From Achromobacter sp. UMC46 (lineage in GTDB: Bacteria > Pseudomonadota > Gammaproteobacteria > Burkholderiales > Burkholderiaceae_B), in NCBI RefSeq assembly GCF_014170335.1, contig NZ_LZZS01000024.1, forward strand, positions 89,592-153,591: 64,000 nucleotides of DNA, written 5' to 3'. Of this stretch, positions 43,996 to 52,763 are shown in pieces. Position numbers and translations under genes: made by a program. Each line of letters starts with the position of its first letter. Positions within the stretch are counted from its first letter, which is position 1. The notes beneath the pieces were generated by a model that saw only the letters and a list, made by a program, of their open reading frames with translations, ran no database searches and had not been told where the DNA came from.

Positions 43996-45612
43996 ATGTC
44001 CGTACTGACTTCGACGTTTTCCGGCCATCTGGACGCGCTGGCCGCGCGCCGCCCCGACGCCCCCCTGCTGATCGACCAGGGCCAACGGATCAGCGCGGCG
44101 CAATTGCGTGCGCAAAGCCGGGCGCTGGCCGCCGGGCTGGCCCGCATCGGCGTGCGCCCCGGCCACCGCGTGGCCGTCTGGCTGCCCAACTGCGCGGCCT
44201 GGGTGGAATCCTTCCTGGCCTCTGCGCACCTGGGCGCCCTGGTGCTGGCCGTCAACACGCGCTTTCGCGCGCTGGAAGTGGCCGACATCCTGGGGCGCGG
44301 GCAAGCGGATTGGCTGGTGTTCTGGCCGGGCTTCAAGGGTATCGACTTCGCCGGCATCCTCGACGGGGTCGACCCCGCCCACTTGACGCGCCTGCAAGGG
44401 GTCGTGGCATTGACCGGCGCGGACGAACCCGCCGTCGCAACCCTCGCGGGCAAGCCGGCGCACCGCTACGCGGACCTGCTGGCCACGGACGCCCCGCCGC
44501 CGCCCGCGCACGGCAACGCGGGCGTGCTGTGCTTCACCACGTCCGGCACCACGTCCAAACCCAAATTCGTCTTGCATGACCAGCAGACCCTGTTGCGCCA
44601 CGGCGCGGCAGTGGCGCAGGCCTTCGGCTACGACGACGGCAGTTGCGTGCTGGCCAGCGCGCCGTTTTGCGGCGCGTTCGGCTTCGCGACCCTGGCGGGC
44701 GGCCTGGCGCAAGGCGTGCCGGTCGTCTGCGCGCCGGTGTTCGACGCCGCGCAGTCGGCCGACGCCGTCGCCCGCTACGCCGTCACGCACACCTACGCCA
44801 ACAACGAGGCGCTGGTGGGCATGATGCAGGCCGCGCCGCCCGGCGCTTTCGCCTCGGCGCGGTTGTTCGGCTTCGCCAGCTTCACGCCCGCGCTGGACAA
44901 CATGCTGGACCTGGCCCGCGAGGCCGGCGTGCCGCTGACCGGCCTGTACGGGTCCAGCGAGTTGATCGCGCTGGTGGCGGGCCAGCCGCGCAACCCCGCC
45001 GACGGCGACGTCTCGGCGCGGCACCTGCCCGGCGGCACGCTGGTCTACCCCGAGGCCCGCGTGCGCGCCCGCGATCCCGAATCCGGGCAAGTGCTGCCAC
45101 ACGGCCAGTCCGGTGAAATCGAAATCCTGTCGCCCAGCCTGATGCAGGGCTATCTGGACAACCCCGAAGCCACCCGCCACGCCGTCACGGACGACGGCTA
45201 TTTCAGGACGGGCGACCTGGGCTATACGCTGACGCCGCGCCAATTCGTATTCCAGACCCGCATGGGCGATTCCCTGCGGCTGTCGGGCTTTTTGGTGAAC
45301 CCGGTTGAAATCGAGCAAGTGGTCGAGACCCTGCCCGGCGTGCGCGCCTGCCAGGTGGTGGGCGCCACGCGCCACGGCAAGACCGTGCCCTACGCGTTCG
45401 TGCTGCTGCAGGAAGGCGCGGCGGCCGACCCCGAGGGCTGGACCGCCGCCTGCAAAGCCGCCATGGCCGGCTTCAAGGCGCCGGCGGGCTTCACCGTGCT
45501 GGAGGCCTTTCCTTCCGTCGAAAGCGCCAACTCGGTCAAGATCCAGAAGCACCGCCTGCGCGACATGGCGGAGGCTATGCTCTCGGATCCTTCACCCCCG
45601 CCCGCGCCCTGA
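43996..45612 (+). CDS. AMP-dependent acyl-CoA synthetase/ligase
   Basis: A 538-residue adenylate-forming enzyme. The P-loop-like motif is FTTSGTTSKPKFVLH (usually TSGTTGxPK), followed by GLYGSSE, YFRTGDLGY and a C-terminal SANSVKIQKHRLRD that carries the catalytic lysine region. It activates a carboxylic acid with ATP and joins it to CoA. It starts 3 bases after the cyclase gene and ends 2 bases before the GntR gene, so all three are co-transcribed. The acid is unknown and may be the cyclase product. Confidence 0.9.
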   Translation: MSVLTSTFSGHLDALAARRPDAPLLIDQGQRISAAQLRAQSRALAAGLARIGVRPGHRVAVWLPNCAAWVESFLASAHLGALVLAVNTRFRALEVADILGRGQADWLVFWPGFKGIDFAGILDGVDPAHLTRLQGVVALTGADEPAVATLAGKPAHRYADLLATDAPPPPAHGNAGVLCFTTSGTTSKPKFVLHDQQTLLRHGAAVAQAFGYDDGSCVLASAPFCGAFGFATLAGGLAQGVPVVCAPVFDAAQSADAVARYAVTHTYANNEALVGMMQAAPPGAFASARLFGFASFTPALDNMLDLAREAGVPLTGLYGSSELIALVAGQPRNPADGDVSARHLPGGTLVYPEARVRARDPESGQVLPHGQSGEIEILSPSLMQGYLDNPEATRHAVTDDGYFRTGDLGYTLTPRQFVFQTRMGDSLRLSGFLVNPVEIEQVVETLPGVRACQVVGATRHGKTVPYAFVLLQEGAAADPEGWTAACKAAMAGFKAPAGFTVLEAFPSVESANSVKIQKHRLRDMAEAMLSDPSPPPAP

Positions 45613-45614
45613 CC

Positions 45615-46358
45615 ATGTCCGCCCGCAAGCTTTTCTCGCACAGCCCCCAGCCGCTTTACCTGCAAGCGGCGGCGCTGTTCCGCAGCCATATCCAGAACCG
45701 CACCTGGCGTCCGGGCCAGCAGATTCCGCCGCTGGAGTCGCTGATGGAAACCTATGGCATCTCGCGGGCGACCATCCGCCAGGCGTTCGGCCTGCTGGAG
45801 CAGGACGGGCTGATCCGGCGCTCGCGCGGGTCGGGCACGTTCGTCAATGCCGAACTGCCGGAAACGCCGACGCTGCTGATCCCCAAGACCTGGGCGGAAA
45901 CGGTGGAACTGAGCAATCAGCTGGGCACGGTGTCGCTGGTGGAATCCAGCGCCGATTCGCCGCTGCCCGATACGCTGGGCATGCCCTGCGGCGCGGACCG
46001 CAGCGGCAGCTTCCAGTATCTGCGGCGCGTGCACACCACCGACGCGGGCCCCTTCTGCTATAGCGAGGTGTTCCTGGAAAGCGGCCTGTTCCGCAAACAC
46101 CGCGCCCGCATCCAGAAAAGCACCGTCGCGCCGGTGCTGGACCAGTTCTACGGCGCCCGCATCACCGAAGCGCGCCAGGTGCTGAACGTGATCGAAGCCG
46201 GCCAGGAGTCCGCGGAATCGCTGCAGATTCCCGTGTCGTCGCCGGTTGCCGAACTGCGGCGCTACGCCTGCATCGACGGCCGCGTGGTGTATTTCGCACG
46301 GCTGGAGTTCCCGTTCCGCAAGGTGCGGATGGAATTCGATCTGCTGACCCAGCGCTGA
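45615..46358 (+). CDS. GntR-family (HutC/UTRA-type) regulator
   Basis: A 247-residue GntR regulator with an N-terminal winged helix (PLYLQAAALFRSHIQNRTWRPGQQIPPLESLMETYGISRATIRQAF over residues 13-58) and a C-terminal UTRA effector domain (FLESGLFRKHRA, SSPVAELRRYACIDGRVVYFARLEFP). Last gene of the cyclase/CoA-ligase operon and its probable autoregulator, acting at the 42894-42911 palindrome. Confidence 0.9.
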   Translation: MSARKLFSHSPQPLYLQAAALFRSHIQNRTWRPGQQIPPLESLMETYGISRATIRQAFGLLEQDGLIRRSRGSGTFVNAELPETPTLLIPKTWAETVELSNQLGTVSLVESSADSPLPDTLGMPCGADRSGSFQYLRRVHTTDAGPFCYSEVFLESGLFRKHRARIQKSTVAPVLDQFYGARITEARQVLNVIEAGQESAESLQIPVSSPVAELRRYACIDGRVVYFARLEFPFRKVRMEFDLLTQR

Positions 46359-46499
46359 TCCCATCCTTCACCCCGACAACCCAAGGAGCCTATCCCGCCA
46401 TCACCCCCCCGTTTCGCGGCCAGACCCCATAGAGCGCGGCATCACGCCAATCAAGCGCCAGCAGGTTCCAGACAGATCCGGCACAAGAGGAGACAAACC

Positions 46500-47783
46500 A
46501 TGGCTTACGCCAACACGCCCCGGATTTCATCGCATTGCCGCAGCACGCTTTCCCGCTTGTTCACCACCACCGCCATGGCCGCGGGCATCGCTGCGGCCAT
46601 GATGGCCCCGGCAGCCGCCCAACCGGCGACCCAACCCGCCGCGATCTCTGACGACATCGTCCGCCTGGGCCTGATCCTGGACATGAGCGGCGTCTACGCC
46701 GACGTGACCGGCAAGGGCAGCGCCACGGCCGCCGAAATGGCGATCGCCGACTTCGGCGGCACGGTGCTGGGCAAGAAGATCGACCTGATGGTCGTGGACC
46801 ATCAGAACAAGGCCGACATCGCCGCCGCCAAGGCGCGCGAATGGTACGACACCCAGAAGGTGGACGCGATCATGGACGTGGCGGGGTCGGCCCCCGCGCT
46901 GGCCGTGCTGGAAGTGGCCCGCGAAAAGAAGAAGATCGTCGTCTTCAGCGGCCCCGGCACCGAGCGCATCACGAACGACCTGTGTTCGCCCTATTCCGTC
47001 CACTACACCTACGACACCTGGTCGCTGGCCAACACCACCGCGCGCGCCACCGTCGAGAAAGGCGGCAAGACCTGGTACTTCCTGACGGCGGACTACGCCT
47101 TCGGCCACACGCTGCAGGCGTCCGCCACCGAAGTGGTCAAGGCTAACGGCGGCACGGTGCTGGGCGCCTCGCGCCACCCGCTGGGATCCAGCGATTTCGC
47201 GTCCTACCTGCTACAGGCCCAGGCCAGCAAGGCGCAAGTCGTCGGGCTGGCGAACGCGGGCGGCGACACCGTCAACGCCATCAAGGCGGCCAGCGAATTC
47301 GGCCTGACCAAGGGCGGCCAGAAAATGGCCGGATTGCTCTTGTACATCAACGACATCCACGCCATCGGCCTGGAAGCCGCCGCCGGCCTGACGCTGACCG
47401 AAGCCTTCTACTGGGACATGAACGACCAGACCCGCGCCTGGTCGCAGCGCTACTACGACAAGCTGAAGAAGATGCCCAACATGAGCCAGGCGGGCACCTA
47501 TTCGTCGGTGATGCACTACCTGAAAGCGGTGCAGGCGGCCGGCACCGACGAGCCCACCGCCGTGATGAAGCAGATGAAGGCCCTGCCCATCAACGACTTC
47601 TTCGCCACCAACGGCCGCATCCGCGAAGACGGCCGCATGGTGCACGACATGTACCTGTTTGAAGTCAAGCAGCCGTCGGAATCCAAACGGCCGTGGGACT
47701 ACTACAAGCTGGTGGCGACGCTGCCGGGCGATCAGGCGTTCATGCCTTTGTCGAAGTCGACCTGCCCGCTGGTGAAGAAGTAG
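46500..47783 (+). CDS. Liv-type ABC substrate-binding protein (orphan)
   Basis: A 427-residue periplasmic receptor of the Leu/Ile/Val type. Signal peptide ends near APAAA-QP; then VRLGLILDMSGVYADVTGKGSATAAEMAIADFGG over residues about 57-90. Such proteins in this subgroup have WYDTQKVDAIMDVAGSAPALAV. GAGGAG precedes ATG 46500. No permease or ATPase gene is next to it, so it must share a transporter encoded elsewhere. It might belong to the GntR operon before it or to the putative ergothioneine locus after it. Confidence 0.9.
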   Translation: MAYANTPRISSHCRSTLSRLFTTTAMAAGIAAAMMAPAAAQPATQPAAISDDIVRLGLILDMSGVYADVTGKGSATAAEMAIADFGGTVLGKKIDLMVVDHQNKADIAAAKAREWYDTQKVDAIMDVAGSAPALAVLEVAREKKKIVVFSGPGTERITNDLCSPYSVHYTYDTWSLANTTARATVEKGGKTWYFLTADYAFGHTLQASATEVVKANGGTVLGASRHPLGSSDFASYLLQAQASKAQVVGLANAGGDTVNAIKAASEFGLTKGGQKMAGLLLYINDIHAIGLEAAAGLTLTEAFYWDMNDQTRAWSQRYYDKLKKMPNMSQAGTYSSVMHYLKAVQAAGTDEPTAVMKQMKALPINDFFATNGRIREDGRMVHDMYLFEVKQPSESKRPWDYYKLVATLPGDQAFMPLSKSTCPLVKK

Positions 47784-47798
47784 CCGGCAGTTCCCCGC

Positions 47799-49094
47799 TC
47801 AGCCGCGCAGCCCGTTGCACAAGACCCGGTCCAGTTCCAGCACCGACTGGTACAGGACCCGGGTGCCGTCCAGCAACTGCGCGGGTTCAATCCACTCTTC
47901 CGGGCAGTGGCTGCGGCCGTTCAGGCACGGGATGAAGACCATGCCGATGGGGCCGGTGGGCGCCATGTACACGGCGTCGTGGCCCGCGCCGCTGGGCAGG
48001 CGCATCGAGGCGTAGCCCAACTGGTCGGCCGCGGCCTTGACCGCGTCCATCACCAGCGGCGAACAGTCGGTGGGCTGCGCGCGGCTGAGCGGCGTGAAAC
48101 CCGCCGTCAGGCGCAGCGCCTTCAGGTCTTCGACCACGCCCGCCATCAGCGTTTCCGGGAACGTGTCCAGCACGGCGTTGCTGTCGCTGCGCATTTCCAG
48201 CGTCAGTTCCACCCGGCCGGGCACGGCGTTGGCGGCGTTGGGCGTCATGGCCAGCCGGCCCACGGTGGCCACCACGTAATGCGGATTGCCGCTGGCGGCG
48301 CTGGCCTGGCGGCTGGCCGCGTCGATGATGCGCGCGGCGCCCACCAGCGCGTCGCGGCGGATGTCCATCGGCGTGGTGCCCGCGTGGTCGGGCTGGCCTT
48401 CCACCACGATCAGCACGCGGCGGATGCCCACGATGTTGGTGACCACGCCGATCGGCAGGCCGCGGCTTTCCAGCACGGGGCCTTGTTCGATATGCAGTTC
48501 GACGAACGCGGCGGTGCCGTCCGGGCCGCGCAGCGGCGCGTGCAGCGCCGCCGGGTCGCCGCCGATGCGGGCGATGCCTTGGGCCAGCGTCTCGCCGCCG
48601 GGGTTGCGGGCGGCCAGCATGTCGGCCGTCAGCTGGCCAGAGAGCGCGCGGCTGCCCACGCACGAGATGCCGTAATCGCTGGGCTCTTCGGACAGGAAGT
48701 CGATGACCTCGAACGGGTGCGCCAATTCGATGCCGTGCTCTTGCATCGTGTGCGCGACTTCGATGCCGGCCAAGACGCCGATGATGCCGTCGAAGCGGCC
48801 GCCGGCCATGACGGTGTCGCAATGCGAGCCGGTGGCGATCGGCTTGCGGGCGGGGTCGCGGCCGGCGCGGGTGCCGATCACGTTGCCGCCGGCGTCCAGG
48901 CGGGTGGCCAGGCCGGCGGCTTCGAACTCGCCGCGCAGCCAGGCGCGGGCCTCGTCGAACAGCGGCGAGAAGGCGCGCCGGGTCCAGGGCACGTCGGGCA
49001 GCGTGAAGCGCGACAACGCTTCAACGCGGGCCCACAAGCGGTCGGCATTGAGCGGGGGAAATGGCAAGGGGGACGATCCGGCGGGGTTCATCAT
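47799..49094 (-). CDS. AllC/HyuC-type amidohydrolase, candidate N-carbamoyl-L-glutamate hydrolase
   Basis: A 431-residue M20-like dimetal hydrolase of the ureidoglycolate/N-carbamoyl-L-amino acid hydrolase family. Metal site residues are visible in GSHCDTV (H91, D93), GGRFDG (D102), LSEEPSDYG (E136/E137) and FVELHIEQGP, plus the late RSHCPEEW. It removes the carbamoyl group from N-carbamoyl amino acids, releasing CO2 and ammonia. Start at 49094 has GAGG just upstream; ATG 49103 overlaps the preceding stop. Following a hydantoinase-like gene, it would yield L-glutamate in the proposed ergothioneine route. Confidence 0.85.
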   Translation of the reverse strand: MMNPAGSSPLPFPPLNADRLWARVEALSRFTLPDVPWTRRAFSPLFDEARAWLRGEFEAAGLATRLDAGGNVIGTRAGRDPARKPIATGSHCDTVMAGGRFDGIIGVLAGIEVAHTMQEHGIELAHPFEVIDFLSEEPSDYGISCVGSRALSGQLTADMLAARNPGGETLAQGIARIGGDPAALHAPLRGPDGTAAFVELHIEQGPVLESRGLPIGVVTNIVGIRRVLIVVEGQPDHAGTTPMDIRRDALVGAARIIDAASRQASAASGNPHYVVATVGRLAMTPNAANAVPGRVELTLEMRSDSNAVLDTFPETLMAGVVEDLKALRLTAGFTPLSRAQPTDCSPLVMDAVKAAADQLGYASMRLPSGAGHDAVYMAPTGPIGMVFIPCLNGRSHCPEEWIEPAQLLDGTRVLYQSVLELDRVLCNGLRG

Positions 49095-49099
49095 CGTCC

Positions 49100-50455
49100 T
49101 CATGCCTGGCGCGGACGCAGGAAGCGGCCGTCGCCCTTCTGGTTGACGATGCGCTGGCCGTCGTAGACCTGCTGGCCGCGGCACCAGGTGCCCGCCACGC
49201 GCACGGTGAACTCGCGTCCTTCGAACGAACTCCATTGCACCGCCGACAGGCTGCCCGCCGGGTCGAAGGCGTAGCGCTCGGGCTTCAGGATCACGATGTC
49301 GGCGTCCTTGCCGACCTCGAGCGTGCCCTTGCGGTCGTCCAGCAGGAAGTGCCGGGCCGGGTTGCGGCTAAGCTGCCGCACCACCATCGACGGCGAAATG
49401 CCATGCTCTTGGCAGCCGGTCCAGAACGCCGGCAGCAGCGTCTCCAGGCCGGGGCCGCCCGACGAATTCTTGAAGACGTTCGGGTTCTGCTTGCGCTCCA
49501 GGCCCCAGCTGACGTGATCCGACGACACGAACGTGCAGTCGTCGTTGGCGATGTGCGTCCACAGCAGATCCACTTCGGCCTTGGGCCGGATCGGCGGATA
49601 GTGCTTGGTCTTGGCGCCGAAGCGGCGGGTGTGCTCTTCGTGGTTCAGCATCAGGTACTGCACGCAGGTCTCGATGCTGGCGCGATGGCCGTTCTGCCGG
49701 TACATGTTGCAGATCTCGAAGCCGCGCGAGGTCGACACGTGCACCGCATGGGCGCGCGCGCCGGTTTCGGCGCCGATCTCGTAGATCAGCGCGGTGGCCA
49801 GGTTTTCGATCAGCGGCGTATGGGCGCGCATGAACGCGTCCCAGCCCGTGTCGCCGGCGTCGACCAGGCGGGCGATGTTCTTGCGCGTCATCTCCTGCAT
49901 CTGGTTGTGCACGCCGCAGGCCAGCCCGGACGGCGCGATCAGGCGGAAGGCGTCGTACAGGTCGTCTTCCTCGATGCGGGGAAAGCGGCCCGGCGTGGCT
50001 TCGAAGGTCGAGAACTTGAAGGCGCAGACGCCGCCTTCGATCAACCCGGCCGCGGCCTGCAACCCGTGTTGCGTATTCAGCGTGCCGAACAGCGCCACGT
50101 CGACGTGGCAGTCGCGCTCGACTTCGGCGATCTTGGCGTCCAGCTGCGGGCGCGAGGCGACCGGTTCCGGGTCATCGTAGGGCATGTCGACCATGACGGT
50201 GACGCCGCCGGCGGCGGCGGCGCGCGACGCCCAGCCCAGGCCTTCCTGGTTCAACTGGCTGCCCGAATGCACCTGGCCGTCGACCACGCCGGGCATGATC
50301 CACATGCCGCGCGCGTCCACGCTGTCGCGGCCGGCGGGTGCCTCGCCCGTGCCACGCTGCGCGATGCGGCCGTCCCGCACCGCCAGCCAACCGTCCATCG
50401 CCACCCCGTCCGGGTCCACGATATTGCCGCGCACCACCAAATCGAATTCGCTCAT
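49100..50455 (-). CDS. Cyclic amidohydrolase, candidate hydantoin-5-propionate hydrolase
   Basis: A 451-residue amidohydrolase of the hydantoinase/dihydroorotase/allantoinase family. The probable carboxylated lysine is K147 (CAFKFS), other metal ligands H183, H239 and D313 (SSDHVSWG). The first metal motif reads DGQVH, so the first of the usual two histidines is Gln61. GGAAG precedes ATG 50455. Divergent from the LysR gene at 50556 and coupled to the carbamoylase downstream. Ring-opening of hydantoin-5-propionate to N-carbamoyl-glutamate fits the set. Confidence 0.83.
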   Translation of the reverse strand: MSEFDLVVRGNIVDPDGVAMDGWLAVRDGRIAQRGTGEAPAGRDSVDARGMWIMPGVVDGQVHSGSQLNQEGLGWASRAAAAGGVTVMVDMPYDDPEPVASRPQLDAKIAEVERDCHVDVALFGTLNTQHGLQAAAGLIEGGVCAFKFSTFEATPGRFPRIEEDDLYDAFRLIAPSGLACGVHNQMQEMTRKNIARLVDAGDTGWDAFMRAHTPLIENLATALIYEIGAETGARAHAVHVSTSRGFEICNMYRQNGHRASIETCVQYLMLNHEEHTRRFGAKTKHYPPIRPKAEVDLLWTHIANDDCTFVSSDHVSWGLERKQNPNVFKNSSGGPGLETLLPAFWTGCQEHGISPSMVVRQLSRNPARHFLLDDRKGTLEVGKDADIVILKPERYAFDPAGSLSAVQWSSFEGREFTVRVAGTWCRGQQVYDGQRIVNQKGDGRFLRPRQA

Positions 50456-50536
50456 GACCGCTTCCATCCTGTGTTGAGTGCTGGAAGTGTAGTAACGGCC
50501 AGGGCAAAACGTCTTATGCTTATATGTGCGTAGGAA

Positions 50537-50553
50537 TTAACATCAGGTTAAGC
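50537..50553. promoter_or_regulatory. LysR-type box before LysR/hydrolase divergent genes
   Basis: TTAACATCAGGTTAAGC contains TTAAC-N5-GTTAA, a T-N11-A LysR box, and ends 2 bases before the LysR start, overlapping its ribosome site. A near copy (13 of 17 bases) occurs at 51538-51554. A wider repeat ATGCTTA (50516-50522) / TAAGCAT (50549-50555) also covers it. Confidence 0.55.
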
Positions 50554-50555
50554 AT

Positions 50556-51446
50556 ATGAAACTCAATCTGCGGCAGATCGAGGTCTTCCGGGCCATCATG
50601 CTCAGCGGTTCCATCAGCGGCGCGTCCAAGCTGCTGTTCGTCTCCCAACCCGCGGTCAGCCGGCTGATCGCCTATACCGAACAACGCCTGGGGCTGATGC
50701 TGTTCCAGCGCATCAAGGGCCGGCTGTACCCCACCCCGGAAGCCCGCCGCCTGTTCGTGGAAGTGACGGCGCTGTACCAGAACGTCCAGCGGGTCAATGA
50801 AGTGGCGGACAACCTGGCTGAGAACCGCGAGGGCCAGCTACGCCTGTCGTGCAGCCCCAGCCTGGGCCAATCGCTGCTGCCCCGCGCCATCGCGCAATTC
50901 CGCCGGCAGTTCCCCGAAGTGCGCATCGTGCTGCAGACGCTGATCCCGTCGGTGATGCTGCAATCGCTGCTGACGCAGCAGGTGGAGCTGGGCGTGGCCT
51001 ACATGCCGGTGGACCACCCCAGCCTGGCGTGGCAGCCGCTCTACGAGAACAGCATCGTGGCGGTGCTGCCCAAAGGCCACGCGCTGGCGGGGCGCAAACA
51101 GGTGACGGTGAAAGACCTGGCGGATGAACCCCTGATCGGCTATAGCGCCGACATCCCGTTCGGCATGCTGATCAACAAGCTGTTCGGCGGCGGCGACGCC
51201 CAGCCCGAACCGCGCATTGAAGTGCAGCAGGCCCATGTGGCCTGTGCGCTGGTCCAGGCCGGCGCCGGCGTGGCGCTGGTGGACGAGATCACCGTGGCCG
51301 GCCCGATCTGGTCGGACGTGGTCACCGTGCCTATCGTCGGAACCGTCAATGCGCCCGTCAATGTGTTCCACCTTCAACTCCAGCCGCTGTCGCGGCTGGC
51401 GCAGGCGTTCATCGATGTTCTCCATTCGATGGACCAGCGCGCCTGA
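50556..51446 (+). CDS. LysR-family regulator of the putative ergothioneine locus
   Basis: A 296-residue LysR regulator (LNLRQIEVFRAIMLSGSISGASKLLFVSQPAVSRLIAYTEQRLG over residues 3-46; effector-binding domain to the end). Start ATG 50556. It lies between the leftward hydantoinase/carbamoylase pair and the rightward DUF917-urocanase-MFS operon, with matching boxes before both. That placement says it regulates both arms and itself. Confidence 0.9.
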   Translation: MKLNLRQIEVFRAIMLSGSISGASKLLFVSQPAVSRLIAYTEQRLGLMLFQRIKGRLYPTPEARRLFVEVTALYQNVQRVNEVADNLAENREGQLRLSCSPSLGQSLLPRAIAQFRRQFPEVRIVLQTLIPSVMLQSLLTQQVELGVAYMPVDHPSLAWQPLYENSIVAVLPKGHALAGRKQVTVKDLADEPLIGYSADIPFGMLINKLFGGGDAQPEPRIEVQQAHVACALVQAGAGVALVDEITVAGPIWSDVVTVPIVGTVNAPVNVFHLQLQPLSRLAQAFIDVLHSMDQRA

Positions 51447-51537
51447 GGCCTGGCCCCTGCCGCGCCAATGCCCTGGGGATATCCCTTAGGACGGAATCCC
51501 GTGGTGGTTCGCCTCTGCTATGAGCTGCCGCCCACCA

Positions 51538-51554
51538 TTAACACGATGTTATGC
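51538..51554. promoter_or_regulatory. LysR-type box before DUF917 operon
   Basis: TTAACACGATGTTATGC, a near copy of the box at 50537-50553, sits about 114 bases before the DUF917 start. It runs into a second inverted repeat TTATGC-AGCAG-GCATAA (51549-51565). Probable binding region for the LysR protein at 50556. Confidence 0.5.
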
Positions 51555-51667
51555 AGCAGGCATAAAAGGTAATACGACATTATCAAAATTGGTTCCTATG
51601 ATGCCCCCGTCTGTCCCGCGAAAGCATGCGGGGAACTATTGAAACGGCAATCGGGGAGAAGGTCATC

Positions 51668-52759
51668 ATGGGTAGGATTTTGACAATGCGCGATGTCGAG
51701 GCAGCCGTGCGCGGCGGCTCGGTGTTCGCCTGTGGCGGCGGCGGCTGGGCCGAGCACGGACGCGAACTCGGGTCGCTGGCGGTCACCATCGGCCGCCCCG
51801 AACTGGTGTCGATGGACGAAGTGCCCGACGACGCCTGGATTGCCACCGCGGCCGCCATCGGCGCGCCCGGCGGCCTGACCGATTGGCAGATGCTAGGCAT
51901 CGACTATGTCCGCGCGGCCGAGCGGCTGCAAGACGCCTTGGGCGAACGGGTCTACGGCCTGATCATCGGCCAGAACGGCATGTCCAGCACGCTCAACGGC
52001 TGGCTACCGTCGGCCGTGCTGGGCACCAAGGTGGTGGACGCCGTGGGCGATATCCGCGCCCATCCCACCGGCGACATGGGTTCGCTGGGCCTGGCCGGCA
52101 GCCCCGAACCCATGATCCAGTGCGCCGTCGGCGGCAACCGCGCCAACAACGCCTATATGGAACTGACCATCCACGGCGCCACCGGCCGGGTGTCGCCCGT
52201 GCTGCGCAAGGCGGCCGACATGGCGGGCGGCTTCATCGCCAGTTGCCGCAACCCGATACGCGCCTCGTATGTGCGCCGCCATGCGGCGCTTGGCGGCATC
52301 AGCCGCGCGCTGGCGCTGGGCGAGGCCATCCTGGCGGCGCAGGCGCGCGGCGGCAGCGCGGTGATCGACGCGATCTGCAAGGCCACCCAAGGCGAGATCA
52401 TCGGCACGGGCAAGGTCGTGCGCAACACGCTCAAGTACACCGAAGAGGCCTTCGATATCGGCACGGTCGAGATCGGCGAAGGCGCGGGCAAGCGCGTGAT
52501 CCACGTCATGAACGAACACATGGCGGTGACCGACAGCCACGGCGAACGCATCGCCTGCTATCCGGACGTGATCACCACGCTGGACGCCGACGGCAACCCC
52601 GTCAGCGCAGGCCAGCTGCGCGACGGACTGGAAGTCAGCATTCTGCATGTCCGCAAGCAGCACATCCCCCTGTCCTCCAGTGTGACGGACCCGTCCGTCT
52701 ACCCCATCGTGGAGAAGGCGCTGGGCATGACCTTCACCGACTACGCGTTGGCACCTTGA
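51668..52759 (+). CDS. DUF917 / S-methyl-thiohydantoin desulfurase-family protein
   Basis: A 363-residue DUF917-family protein (FACGGGGWAEHGRELG, IIGQNGMSSTLNGWLPSA, THPTGDMG-like AHPTGDMGSLGLAG, GEIIGTGKVV, and a C-terminal barrel with PDVITTLDADGNPVSAGQLRDG). Start ATG 51668 has GGAGAAGG upstream. The family occurs with hydantoin-processing enzymes. In an ergothioneine pathway it would remove sulfur from 3-(5-oxo-2-thioxoimidazolidin-4-yl)propionate to give hydantoin-5-propionate. The urocanase homologue follows after 4 bases. Confidence 0.8.
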   Translation: MGRILTMRDVEAAVRGGSVFACGGGGWAEHGRELGSLAVTIGRPELVSMDEVPDDAWIATAAAIGAPGGLTDWQMLGIDYVRAAERLQDALGERVYGLIIGQNGMSSTLNGWLPSAVLGTKVVDAVGDIRAHPTGDMGSLGLAGSPEPMIQCAVGGNRANNAYMELTIHGATGRVSPVLRKAADMAGGFIASCRNPIRASYVRRHAALGGISRALALGEAILAAQARGGSAVIDAICKATQGEIIGTGKVVRNTLKYTEEAFDIGTVEIGEGAGKRVIHVMNEHMAVTDSHGERIACYPDVITTLDADGNPVSAGQLRDGLEVSILHVRKQHIPLSSSVTDPSVYPIVEKALGMTFTDYALAP

Positions 52760-52763
52760 GGAC

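Noticed and set aside
43996..45552. Very long leftward open frame opposite the CoA ligase and cyclase genes.
   Set aside because: Gln/His/Arg/Gly-rich translation typical of antisense shadows; the plus-strand enzymes have full family motifs.
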